This document shows, piece by piece, positions 17,158-25,716 of a stretch of 64,000 nucleotides of DNA. Origin of the DNA: Halosolutus gelatinilyticus (GTDB lineage: Archaea; Halobacteriota; Halobacteria; Halobacteriales; Natrialbaceae). Position 1 is the stretch's first letter. Every line of letters begins with the position of its first letter. The stretch covers positions 2,914,001 through 2,978,000 of the forward strand of contig NZ_CP095491.1 of the NCBI RefSeq assembly GCF_023028105.1. The letters are read 5' to 3'. Under the pieces are notes generated by a model, which saw nothing but the letters and a program-made list of their open reading frames with translations, was not told the origin of the DNA and made no database searches. The translations under genes and the position numbers were made by a program.

Positions 17158-17861
17158 GCAACGACAAACCGCGTCAGGAAATCTACGAGAGTACCGCTCC
17201 GTCGACGGATACCCGCGACTCGCGGATGGGCGAGGGCGTCGACGATCGCTTCAACTCGAAGCTCCGTGAGGCGTTCGGCGCGTCGCCGTTCATCCTCACG
17301 AAGTTCGACAAGTTCATGAACTGGGTTCGCGGGAACTCGATGTTCATGCTGCAGTTCGGAATCGCCTGCTGTAGCATCGAGATGATCCACACGTACGCGA
17401 TCAAACACGACCTGGACCGATTCGGGGCCGGGGTTCCCCGCGCCTCGCCGCGGCAGGCCGACGTGATGATCGTGCCCGGTACGATCGTCTCGAAGTTCGG
17501 GCCCCGCATGAAGCGGGTCTACGACCAGATGCCCGAACCCAAGTTCGTCGTCGGAATGGGATCGTGTACGATCTCCGGCGGCCCGTTCCAGGAGGGGTAC
17601 AACGTCGTCAAGGGCGCCGAGGAGATCATTCCGATCGACATCCACGTTCCCGGCTGCCCGCCCCGGCCCGAGGCGCTCGTCTACGGCGTCATGAAGCTAC
17701 AAGAGCGGATTCAGAACGGCGAGAGCACGCCCGTCGTGGTCAAGCCGTACGAACTCGAACAGTTCGGCGACCTGCCCCGCGACGAGCTCGTCCAGAAGCT
17801 CGCGAACGAGATCGACGAGGACGACCTTGTCATGCGCTACAACTGGGCTGATTCGCCATGA
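17154..17861 (+). CDS. nuoB: Complex I subunit NuoB
   Basis: A 235-residue peripheral-arm subunit holding the terminal Fe-S cluster N2. The ligands are visible as C72 and C73 (GIACCSIEM), C138 (GMGSCTISGG) and C168 (VPGCPPRPEAL). It passes electrons to quinone at the interface with NuoD. An acidic N-terminal extension of about 40 residues and a charged C-terminus are typical of haloarchaeal forms. It overlaps both neighbours by 4 nt. Confidence 0.97.
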   Translation: MSNDKPRQEIYESTAPSTDTRDSRMGEGVDDRFNSKLREAFGASPFILTKFDKFMNWVRGNSMFMLQFGIACCSIEMIHTYAIKHDLDRFGAGVPRASPRQADVMIVPGTIVSKFGPRMKRVYDQMPEPKFVVGMGSCTISGGPFQEGYNVVKGAEEIIPIDIHVPGCPPRPEALVYGVMKLQERIQNGESTPVVVKPYELEQFGDLPRDELVQKLANEIDEDDLVMRYNWADSP

Positions 17862-19522
17862 GCACGGGGCTCGAGAAACCCGTCGAGACGCCGCCGGTCG
17901 AGACCACGGAGGAAGAACTCGAGGCGCTGCTCGGCGATCGCGCGCTCGCGCGGGACGATCACCTGAACGCGCCCGGATTCGTCGTCCGCCCGGACGAGAT
18001 CCAGGACGTCCTCTCGGACCTCAAGGAGGAGGCCGGCTTCGACCACTGCTCCTGTCTCACCGCCCAGCAGTACGCAGACCGGTACGAGTCGATCTACCAC
18101 CTGAAGAAGTACGCCGATCCCACGCAGGAGGTGTCGATCGTCGTCCCGACGCCGATCGACGACCCCGTGAGCCAGACGGCCGAACCCGTCTACCGGACGG
18201 CGGACTGGCACGAGCGCGAGGCGTTCGACCTCGTCGGGATCGACTACGAGGGCCACCCCGATCCGCGACGGATCCTGCTGCCCGAAACGTGGCAGGGCCA
18301 CCCGCTCTCGCTCGGCTACGACCAGGAGAAACCGCAGCTTGTGACCCTCTCCGAGCACGCCAACCCGATCCAGCCGGATCACCACGACGCCGAGTCGGAC
18401 ACGATGTTCCTGAACATCGGGCCGCACCACCCGGCGACCCACGGCGTGCTCCACCTCAAAACCACCCTCGACGGCGAGACGGTCATCGACGTCGACCCCG
18501 ACGTGGGCTACCTCCACCGCTGCGAGGAGCAGATGTGCCAGCAGGGGACCTACCGCCACCAGATCATGCCGTACCCGGATCGCTGGGACTACGTCTCGGC
18601 GGGCCTGTTAAACGAGTGGGCCTACGCGCGCACGGCGGAGGATCTGGCCGACATCAAGGTGCCCGAGTACGCCCAGATCGTCCGGACGATGGGTGCGGAA
18701 CTCTGCCGGATCGCCTCGCACATGCTCGCGCTCGGGACGTTCTGTCTCGACGTCTACGGCGACTTCACGGCGGTCTTCCAGTACGCCTTCCGCGATCGGG
18801 AGGTCGTTCAGGACATCCTGGAGGATCTGACCGGCCAGCGGCTGATGTTCAACTACTTCCGGCTTGGCGGGGTCGCCTGGGACCTGCCGGAACCCCGCGA
18901 GGAGTTCTTCGAGAAGACGCGGGACTTCCTCGACGACCTGCCGGCGAAAATCGACGAGTACAACGATCTCGTCACCTCGAACGAGATCTTCCAGGTTCGG
19001 TGTATCGACACCGGCATCCTCGAGCCCGAGGTGGCTAAAAACTACGGCTGTACCGGCCCGGTCGCCCGCGGCTCCGGCATCGACTACGACCTGCGCCGGG
19101 ACGATCCCTACGGCTACTACGAGAATCTGAACTGGGACGTCGTCACCGAGGACGGCTGCGACAACTACAGCCGCGTCCTCGTGCGCATGCAGGAGGTCGA
19201 GGAGTCCGCGAAGATCATCGAGCAGTGTCTCGACCTGCTCGAGGAGTGGCCGGAGGACGACCGCGAGATCCAGGCCAACGTCCCCCGGACGCTCAAGCCG
19301 GACGCTGACACCGAAGTCTACCGCGCGGTGGAGGCCGCGAAGGGCGAACTCGGCATCTACATCCGGTCGGACGGTACCGACAAGCCCGCCCGGTTCAAGA
19401 TCCGCAGTCCGTGCTTCCACAACCTCTCGGCGTTAGAAGAGATGAGCGAAGGGGAGTACGTCCCGGACCTGATCGCGACGCTCGGCAGCCTCGACATCGT
19501 CCTCGGGGAGGTGGACCGCTAA
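17858..19522 (+). CDS. nuoCD: Fused complex I subunit NuoCD
   Basis: A 554-residue fusion. Residues about 15-165 are NuoC-like (WHEREAFDLVGIDYEGHPDPRRIL). From about 180 the protein is NuoD (MFLNIGPHHPATHGV, the quinone-binding His/Tyr region, and the C-terminal 'SLDIVLGEVDR'). NuoD forms the quinone cavity with NuoB. Fusion of C and D also occurs in E. coli and is usual in haloarchaea. Start codon overlap with nuoB is ATGA; nuoH follows 1 nt after the stop. Confidence 0.96.
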   Translation: MSTGLEKPVETPPVETTEEELEALLGDRALARDDHLNAPGFVVRPDEIQDVLSDLKEEAGFDHCSCLTAQQYADRYESIYHLKKYADPTQEVSIVVPTPIDDPVSQTAEPVYRTADWHEREAFDLVGIDYEGHPDPRRILLPETWQGHPLSLGYDQEKPQLVTLSEHANPIQPDHHDAESDTMFLNIGPHHPATHGVLHLKTTLDGETVIDVDPDVGYLHRCEEQMCQQGTYRHQIMPYPDRWDYVSAGLLNEWAYARTAEDLADIKVPEYAQIVRTMGAELCRIASHMLALGTFCLDVYGDFTAVFQYAFRDREVVQDILEDLTGQRLMFNYFRLGGVAWDLPEPREEFFEKTRDFLDDLPAKIDEYNDLVTSNEIFQVRCIDTGILEPEVAKNYGCTGPVARGSGIDYDLRRDDPYGYYENLNWDVVTEDGCDNYSRVLVRMQEVEESAKIIEQCLDLLEEWPEDDREIQANVPRTLKPDADTEVYRAVEAAKGELGIYIRSDGTDKPARFKIRSPCFHNLSALEEMSEGEYVPDLIATLGSLDIVLGEVDR

Positions 19523-19523
19523 C

Positions 19524-20612
19524 ATGGTCGGAACGGTACCGACGGTTCCGCTCCAGGAGACGGTCTTGCTCCCGGAGAAGATCGGCGAGCTGACCGGACT
19601 CGATCAGTTCGGCGTGGCCGGCGAACTCGTCGCGGCCTTCCTCGCCGCGTTCGTCGTCGGTAACCTGATGCTCGCGATGACCGGCGTCGCGGGGCCGTGG
19701 GCCAAGCGCAAGATCACCGCGGCGTTCACCGATCGGATCGCGGTCAACCGCCTCGGTCCGGCGGGCATCCTGATCATCGTCGCCGACTCCGTGCGACTGC
19801 TTTCGAAGGAGCTGATCATCCCGGAGAACGCCGATCGGCCGGCCTACGACCTCGCGCCGATCGTCGTCGCCTCCTCCGCCCTGCTCGGCTTCGCCGTGAT
19901 TCCGATGGGCAGCGGCATCCAACTGGCCAACCCCGAGGTCGGCCTGGCGTACGTCTTCGCCGTTTCAGGAATCGCGAGCATCGGACTGGTGATGGCCGGC
20001 TACGCGTCGGCGAACAAGTATTCGATGCTCGGCGGCCTGCGGGCGGTCGCACAGAACGTCGCCTACGAGATCCCCCTCGTCGTGACGGGGATGTCGGTCG
20101 TGATCTTCGCCGGCTCGCTGCGGATGAGCGAGATCGTCGCCGCACAGGAGGGGACGCTCGTCTCGCTCGGTCCGGTCGCGATTCCGGAGTGGTACGCGAT
20201 CGTCAACCCCTTCGCGTTCATCCTCTTCCTGCTGGCGAACTTCGCGGAGGTCGGCCGGAACCCGTTCGACACGCCCGAGGCGCCGACGGAGATCGTCGCC
20301 GGCTACCAGACCGAGTACTCCTCGGTCTACTTCGTGCTGATCTACCTCGGGGAGTTTCTCCACATCTTCCTCGGGGGCGCGATCATCGCGACGATCTTCC
20401 TCGGCGGGCCGGCCGGCCCCGGTCCCGCCGAACTCGGGATCGTCTGGTTCATCGTCAAGATATGGGGCGTGTTCCTGCTGACCCAGTGGCTCCGATCGGC
20501 GGTACCGCGGGTCCGGATCGACCAGCTGATCGAGATCGGCTGGAAGGGGCTGCTCGTCCTTTCGTTCGCGAACCTCGTGTTGACCGCGGTTATCGTGGGG
20601 CTGATAGCATGA
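19524..20612 (+). CDS. nuoH: Complex I subunit NuoH
   Basis: A 362-residue membrane subunit with about eight helices. The motifs 'AVNRLGPAGILIIVADSVRLLSKE', 'NPFDTPEAPTEIVAGYQTEYSSVYF' and 'RVRIDQLIEIGWKGLLVLSF' mark NuoH, which lines the quinone channel and begins the proton-coupling axis. The usual loop acidic residues (PEA region) are kept. The last codons overlap the nuoI start by 4 nt. Confidence 0.96.
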   Translation: MVGTVPTVPLQETVLLPEKIGELTGLDQFGVAGELVAAFLAAFVVGNLMLAMTGVAGPWAKRKITAAFTDRIAVNRLGPAGILIIVADSVRLLSKELIIPENADRPAYDLAPIVVASSALLGFAVIPMGSGIQLANPEVGLAYVFAVSGIASIGLVMAGYASANKYSMLGGLRAVAQNVAYEIPLVVTGMSVVIFAGSLRMSEIVAAQEGTLVSLGPVAIPEWYAIVNPFAFILFLLANFAEVGRNPFDTPEAPTEIVAGYQTEYSSVYFVLIYLGEFLHIFLGGAIIATIFLGGPAGPGPAELGIVWFIVKIWGVFLLTQWLRSAVPRVRIDQLIEIGWKGLLVLSFANLVLTAVIVGLIA

Positions 20613-21070
20613 TCGGGATACTCAAATCGATGGCAACGACGATGAAACACGCGCTGGACGGCTCGACGTTCACGGTCGAGTACCCGGAGACCGCGCCGGA
20701 CGTCTCGCCGCGATTCCGCGGCGTCCACAAGTTCAGCCAAGAGCGGTGCATCTGGTGTCGCCAGTGCGAGAACGTCTGTCCGAACGACACGATCCAGATC
20801 GTGACGGACGACAAGCGACAGGGCGAACAGTACAACCTCCACATCGGCCAGTGCGTCTACTGTCGCCTCTGCGAGGAGGTGTGTCCGGTCGACGCCATCC
20901 TCCTGACCCAGAACTTCGAGTTCACCGCGGACACGAAACACGACTTCATCTACAACAAAGAGGAGCTGAAGGCCGTGCCGTGGTACAAGGACATCGATCC
21001 GCTCGAGTCTCGGGAACCGGACCGGAGCGCGTGGATCGGCGAGGGCGAAGGGGAGGTCGATTACCAGTGA
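20609..21070 (+). CDS. nuoI: Complex I subunit NuoI (two 4Fe-4S clusters)
   Basis: A 153-residue ferredoxin-like subunit. Two CxxCxxCxxxC motifs, C47/C50/C53/C57 and C82/C85/C88/C92 with partner cysteines crossing over, carry clusters N6a and N6b, which feed N2 in NuoB. The open frame runs far upstream, but ATG 20609 overlaps the nuoH stop as ATGA and gives the family's normal length. Because nuoE, F and G are absent, electrons must enter here from another donor, perhaps reduced ferredoxin or an unknown protein. Confidence 0.96.
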   Translation: MIGILKSMATTMKHALDGSTFTVEYPETAPDVSPRFRGVHKFSQERCIWCRQCENVCPNDTIQIVTDDKRQGEQYNLHIGQCVYCRLCEEVCPVDAILLTQNFEFTADTKHDFIYNKEELKAVPWYKDIDPLESREPDRSAWIGEGEGEVDYQ

Positions 21071-21107
21071 CGGGCCGCCCGTCCCGCCAATTTCGGGTGC
21101 TAGAACA

Positions 21108-21389
21108 ATGACATACGAGCTGATCGCGTTCGCGCTGTTCGCGTTCGTCACGCTCGCCAGCGCCCTCGGCGTCGTGCTCCTGCGGGATCCGTGGCACTCG
21201 GCGCTGATGCTTGGCGTGTCGCTGGTCAGCGTCGCGGTGCACTACGTGATGCTGGCGGCCGAGTTCGTCGCCATGATGCAGATCCTCGTCTACGTCGGCG
21301 GGGTGCTCATCCTCATCACGTTCGCCGTGATGCTGACCCAGCGCGACGACTCGGCGGACGCGGACGCAGACGAGGTGGTACAGGCATGA
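21108..21389 (+). CDS. nuoJ1: Complex I subunit NuoJ, N-terminal part (NuoJ1)
   Basis: A 93-residue protein with three membrane helices ending in an acidic tail. It matches the first half of NuoJ (LRDPWHSALMLGVSLVSVAVHYVMLAAEFVAMMQILVYVGGVLILITFAVML), including the pi-bulge helix region. NuoJ is split in haloarchaea, and the second half is the next gene, overlapping by 4 nt. Confidence 0.93.
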   Translation: MTYELIAFALFAFVTLASALGVVLLRDPWHSALMLGVSLVSVAVHYVMLAAEFVAMMQILVYVGGVLILITFAVMLTQRDDSADADADEVVQA

Positions 21390-21850
21390 CGAACGGTCCG
21401 AAACTGCGGCTCGGCTCGACGCTCGCGCCCGGAATCCTCGCCGTCGTCCTGTTTGCGGCGATGGCGGTGATCGTCCTGAACACGCCGTTCGATTCGATGC
21501 CGGCCGACGGATTCGCGCCGGCCGGCACGACGATCACCGAGAACATCGGCTACGCGCTGCTCGGCCTGACGGACTTACAGGAGATCGACGCCGAGCCGTT
21601 TCTGGTCTCGTTCCTGCTGATCGCGATCGTCCTGGACGCCGCGCTCGACGCGTCGCTCGTGCTTGCAAAGCGCGAGGAACACGGCGAACCCGTCGCCGCG
21701 CTCTCGAGTACCGGGACGGCGGACTCGACGTCGACGCCGGGTGCCGGCCGCGAGGACGGCACGGCCCTCGCCGACGGCGGGGCCGAATCGGCCGGCACGG
21801 CGGGAGACGAGTCCGAACTCGACGGCACCGCGGGGGGTGACGATCGGTGA
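21386..21850 (+). CDS. nuoJ2: Complex I subunit NuoJ, C-terminal part (NuoJ2)
   Basis: A 154-residue protein. Two membrane helices (LAPGILAVVLFAAMAVIVL and FLVSFLLIAIVLDAALDASLVLA) correspond to the end of NuoJ, with an intervening loop 'ENIGYALLGL'. A Ser/Thr/Gly/Asp-rich acidic tail of about 60 residues is probably disordered and cytoplasmic. The ATG at 21386 overlaps the end of nuoJ1; an upstream open frame is out of place. It ends overlapping the GTG start of nuoK. Confidence 0.92.
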   Translation: MTNGPKLRLGSTLAPGILAVVLFAAMAVIVLNTPFDSMPADGFAPAGTTITENIGYALLGLTDLQEIDAEPFLVSFLLIAIVLDAALDASLVLAKREEHGEPVAALSSTGTADSTSTPGAGREDGTALADGGAESAGTAGDESELDGTAGGDDR

Positions 21851-22152
21851 CCGTCGCCGTCGAGTACTACGTGCTGCTGTCGATGGGGCTGTTCTGTATC
21901 GGCCTCTTCGGCATTTTGACGCGGCGCAACGCGCTGTTGTTCCTGATGTCCGTCGAACTCATGTTGAACGCGGCGAACCTCAACCTGATCGCGTTCGCGT
22001 TCTACCACGGCAACCTCACGGGGCAGGTGTTCTCGCTCTTTACCATGGCGCTCGCCGCCGCGGAGGTCGCCGTCGGGCTCGGGATCATCCTGGTGCTGTA
22101 CCGCAACTTCCGTGACGTCGACGTCACGGTTCCGACGACGATGAGGTGGTAA
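21847..22152 (+). CDS. nuoK: Complex I subunit NuoK, GTG start
   Basis: A 101-residue membrane subunit with three helices. 'GLFGILTRRNALLFLMSVELMLNAANLNLIAF' and 'FTMALAAAEVAVGLGIILVLYRN' contain the two conserved membrane Glu residues of the proton path. The start is GTG at 21847, overlapping the nuoJ2 stop; no ATG fits. Length equals the family norm. Confidence 0.95.
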   Translation: MTVAVEYYVLLSMGLFCIGLFGILTRRNALLFLMSVELMLNAANLNLIAFAFYHGNLTGQVFSLFTMALAAAEVAVGLGIILVLYRNFRDVDVTVPTTMRW

Positions 22153-22153
22153 G

Positions 22154-24196
22154 ATGGCAGGAACAGGTGCTTTTAGTTACGCTCCGGCGATCGCACTGTT
22201 CCCGCTCGCAACGTTCGTCATCGCGCTCGTCTTCGGCAGGCAGTTGCCGAAGAAGGGGGCGATTCCGGGCATCGTCGCGACGGGCGGCTCGCTGCTGCTC
22301 TCGCTGCTGATGGCCTGGACGGTCGCGAGCGGCGAAGCGTATCACGAAACGCTCTACACGTGGACGGCGGGCGACGCGATGAGCCGAACCGGCGCCGAGA
22401 CGATCGAATTCACGTTCGGAATCCTGATCGATCCGCTCTCGGCGCTGATGCTGGTGATCGTCTCGCTGATCGCGTTTCTCGTCCACGTCTTCAGCCTCGG
22501 GTACATGAACGCCGAAGGCGAGACCGGACTCCCCCGGTACTACGCCGAACTCGGGCTGTTCACGTTCAGCATGCTCGCGTTCGTCTTCGCGGACAACCTG
22601 CTGATGGCGTTCATGTTCTTCGAGCTCGTTGGGCTGTGTTCGTTCCTGCTGATCGGGTTCTGGTTCCGCACGGAATCGGCTCCGTCGGCCGCGAAGAAAG
22701 CGTTCCTCGTCACTCGCTTTGGCGACTACTTCTTCCTGGTCGGCGTCGTCGCGATCGCGGCGACGTTCGGGACGGTCGCCTTCGCGGGCGAGAACTCATT
22801 CGTGGTCGCCGCCGAGACGGCGATCGACGACGGCGCGACGCTGTTCGGCTTCGACGCCCAGACCTGGGTGACGATCACCGGGCTGCTCGTGTTGGGCGGC
22901 GTCGTCGGCAAATCCGCGCAGTTTCCGCTGCACACCTGGCTACCCGACGCGATGGAGGGCCCGACCACCGTCTCCGCGCTCATCCACGCGGCGACGATGG
23001 TCGCGGCCGGGGTCTACCTGGTCGCCCGGATGTTCGGCTACTACGCGCTCTCGCCGACCGCGCTCTCGATCATCGCGTTCGTGGGCGGCTTCACGGCGCT
23101 GTTCGCGGCGACGATGGGCGTCGTCAAGGACGACGTGAAGCAGGTGCTCGCGTACTCGACGATCAGCCAGTACGGTTACATGATGCTGGGCCTGGGCGTC
23201 GGCGGCTACGTCGCCGGCGTCTTCCACCTCATGAACCACGCCTTCTTCAAGGCGCTGCTGTTCCTCGGCGCCGGCGCCGTCATCGTCCTCATGCACCACG
23301 AACAGGACATGTGGAAGATGGGCGGCCTGAAGGACAAAGCGCCCGTGACCTACTGGACGTTCCTCGCGGGCGCGCTCGCGCTCGCGGGGATCGTCCCGTT
23401 CTCCGGCTTCTGGTCGAAGGACGAGGTGCTGTTCGACGCGCTGATCGTCGGCCTCGAAGAACCCGTCATCCTCGCCGCGTTCGCGATGGGGCTGCTCGCG
23501 GTGTTCTTCACCGGCTTCTACACGTTCCGGATGGTGTTCCTGACGTTCCACGGCGAGCCTCGCAGCGAGGCCGCCGAAGATCCGCACCCGGTCGGCTGGT
23601 CGATCAAGGCCCCGCTCGTGGTGCTCGGCGTGCTCGCGCTCGTCGCGGGGGTCGCCAACCTCGCGCCGGTGTACAAGCTGGCCGGGATCGACGTGACGTA
23701 CCTCGAACACTGGCTCGACGGCGACTACGGCGCCGTCGAAGGGTTGACCTACCACGCCTACCACGAGACGGTGCCGTTCGAGGAGGGCTACGTCGGCTCC
23801 GAACAGCTAACCGTCCTGCTCAGTGCAGGACTCTCGCTCGGCCTCGCGATCGGCGGCGCGGCGCTCGCGCACGTCCTCTACAACGTGCCCGAACCCGTCC
23901 GCCACACCGAGAAGCTCGGCGGCGCGTACGGCCTGCTGCGGAGCAACTACTACCAGGACGAGTACCAGGTCTGGCTCGCGGAGGGCCTGACGCTGCCGCT
24001 GGCTCGCGCGGCCGATCGATTCGATCAGACGGTCATCGACGGCGCCGTCAACGGCGTCTCGACCGCCAGCCTGTTCGGTAGCGATCGGATGAAACGGCTC
24101 CAGACGGGTATCGTCACCAACTACGCGGCGCTGTTGATCGGCGGGTTCATCGCTTTGCTGATCGTGCTCGGCCTCCTCGGAGGGTGGTTCGTATGA
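22154..24196 (+). CDS. nuoL: Complex I antiporter-like subunit NuoL
   Basis: A 680-residue polytopic protein, the most distal proton-pumping subunit. Clear NuoL marks are 'ELVGLCSFLLIGFWF', 'GKSAQFPLHTWLPDAMEGPTTVSALIHAATMVAAGVYL' in part, 'DDVKQVLAYSTISQYGYMMLGLG' and a C-terminal lateral helix region ending in one last membrane helix. About 15-16 membrane segments are expected. It starts 1 nt after nuoK and overlaps nuoM. Confidence 0.96.
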   Translation: MAGTGAFSYAPAIALFPLATFVIALVFGRQLPKKGAIPGIVATGGSLLLSLLMAWTVASGEAYHETLYTWTAGDAMSRTGAETIEFTFGILIDPLSALMLVIVSLIAFLVHVFSLGYMNAEGETGLPRYYAELGLFTFSMLAFVFADNLLMAFMFFELVGLCSFLLIGFWFRTESAPSAAKKAFLVTRFGDYFFLVGVVAIAATFGTVAFAGENSFVVAAETAIDDGATLFGFDAQTWVTITGLLVLGGVVGKSAQFPLHTWLPDAMEGPTTVSALIHAATMVAAGVYLVARMFGYYALSPTALSIIAFVGGFTALFAATMGVVKDDVKQVLAYSTISQYGYMMLGLGVGGYVAGVFHLMNHAFFKALLFLGAGAVIVLMHHEQDMWKMGGLKDKAPVTYWTFLAGALALAGIVPFSGFWSKDEVLFDALIVGLEEPVILAAFAMGLLAVFFTGFYTFRMVFLTFHGEPRSEAAEDPHPVGWSIKAPLVVLGVLALVAGVANLAPVYKLAGIDVTYLEHWLDGDYGAVEGLTYHAYHETVPFEEGYVGSEQLTVLLSAGLSLGLAIGGAALAHVLYNVPEPVRHTEKLGGAYGLLRSNYYQDEYQVWLAEGLTLPLARAADRFDQTVIDGAVNGVSTASLFGSDRMKRLQTGIVTNYAALLIGGFIALLIVLGLLGGWFV

Positions 24197-25716
24197 TGAT
24201 AGAAGCGCTCATCGCGGTCGCGTTGGTCGGTGCGCTCGTCACGTTCGTCGCACCGAATCGCATCGCCGGCAAACTGGCGTTCGCCATCAGCCTCGTCCCC
24301 GCAGCGATCGGTCTCTGGCTGTTCGCCGCCTTCGACGGCAGTGGCAACGCCTTGCTCGACGGCGACCTCGCCTTCGAGTCGCGGTTCGAGTGGATCCAGC
24401 TGGGCGAGTACACGATCTCGTGGTTCGTCGGCCTCGACGGCATCTCCGCGCCGCTCGTGGTGTTAACGACGATCCTCGTCACGCTCGCGATCGTCTCCTC
24501 GTGGACACCGATCGACGAGCGCGAGTCGCAGTTCTACGGCCTCCTGCTCTTTATCGAGGCCAACCTGATCGGCGTCTTCGCGGCGCTGGATTTCTTCCTG
24601 TGGTTCATCTTCTGGGAGGGCGTCCTGATCCCGATGTACCTGCTGATCGGCGTCTGGGGCGGCCCGCGCCGGAAGTACGCGGCGATCAAGTTCTTCGTCT
24701 ACACGAACGTGGCGTCGCTCGTGATGTTCGGTGCGTTCGTCGCGCTCGTGTTCGGGCTCGACGTCTCGAGCTTCGCGCTGCCCGAGGTCGCGTCGGCGAT
24801 GCTCGACGGCGGCCCCGAGGGCTTCGCGGGCGTAAGCGGCGCGACGCTCGCGTCGATCGTCTTCGTTGCCCTGTTTGCCGGATTCGCGGTGAAGGTCCCG
24901 GTCGTCCCGTTCCACACGTGGCTTCCCGACGCCCACGTCGAGGCGCCGACGCCCGCGTCGGTGCTGCTGGCGGGCGTCCTGTTGAAGATGGGAACCTACG
25001 CCCTGCTGCGGTTCAACTTCACCATGTTCCCCGACCAGGTCGAAGCCTACGCGGTGCCGATCGCCGCGATCGCGGTCGTCAGCGTGATCTACGGCGCGAT
25101 GCTCGCGCTGGCCCAGACCGACCTGAAGCGGATCGTCGCCTACTCCTCGGTCTCATCGATGGGCTACGTGATCCTCGGCCTGATCGCCTACACCCACTTC
25201 GGGGTCGGCGGCGCGACGTTCCAGATGGTCAGCCACGGCCTCATCTCGGGGCTGATGTTCATGGCCGTCGGCGTCATCTACAACGCCACCCACACCCGGA
25301 TGGTCACCGACATGTCCGGGCTGGCCGATCGGATGCCGATCGCGGTCGGGGTCCTGATCGCGGGCGCGTTCGGCTACATGGGGCTGCCGCTGATGTCCGG
25401 CTTCGCCGCCGAGTTCTACATCTTCTTCGGCGCCTTCCAGTCCGAAATCCACGACCTGATGCCGCTCTTTACGGCGCTGGCGATGTTCGGCATCGTCATC
25501 GTCGCCGGCTACCTGCTGTTCGCGCTCCAGCGGGCGGTGTTCGGACCGTACCGGCTCGAAACCGACTACGAAATCGGGTCGGCCCCGCTGCACGACATCG
25601 CGCCGATGTTCGTGTTGCTCGCGCTGATCATCGCACTCGGGGTCGCCCCCGACCTGATCTTGGAGATGATAACGGACGCAGTTAATCCGATCGTCGAACG
25701 CGGAGGTGACCTGTGA
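24193..25716 (+). CDS. nuoM: Complex I antiporter-like subunit NuoM
   Basis: A 507-residue polytopic protein with about 14 helices. 'FFLWFIFWEGVLIPMYLLIG', 'VKVPVVPFHTWLPDAHVEAPT' and 'LKRIVAYSSVSSMGYVILG' mark NuoM and hold the conserved Glu and Lys of the proton channel. ATG 24193 overlaps the nuoL stop; ATG 24196 and GTG 24184 are alternatives in frame. Confidence 0.96.
   Translation: MMIEALIAVALVGALVTFVAPNRIAGKLAFAISLVPAAIGLWLFAAFDGSGNALLDGDLAFESRFEWIQLGEYTISWFVGLDGISAPLVVLTTILVTLAIVSSWTPIDERESQFYGLLLFIEANLIGVFAALDFFLWFIFWEGVLIPMYLLIGVWGGPRRKYAAIKFFVYTNVASLVMFGAFVALVFGLDVSSFALPEVASAMLDGGPEGFAGVSGATLASIVFVALFAGFAVKVPVVPFHTWLPDAHVEAPTPASVLLAGVLLKMGTYALLRFNFTMFPDQVEAYAVPIAAIAVVSVIYGAMLALAQTDLKRIVAYSSVSSMGYVILGLIAYTHFGVGGATFQMVSHGLISGLMFMAVGVIYNATHTRMVTDMSGLADRMPIAVGVLIAGAFGYMGLPLMSGFAAEFYIFFGAFQSEIHDLMPLFTALAMFGIVIVAGYLLFALQRAVFGPYRLETDYEIGSAPLHDIAPMFVLLALIIALGVAPDLILEMITDAVNPIVERGGDL

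Noticed and set aside
19697-20608. N-terminal extension of nuoI through nuoH
   Set aside because: The extra region is the wrong-frame reading of nuoH. ATG 20609 overlaps the nuoH stop and gives the normal NuoI length.
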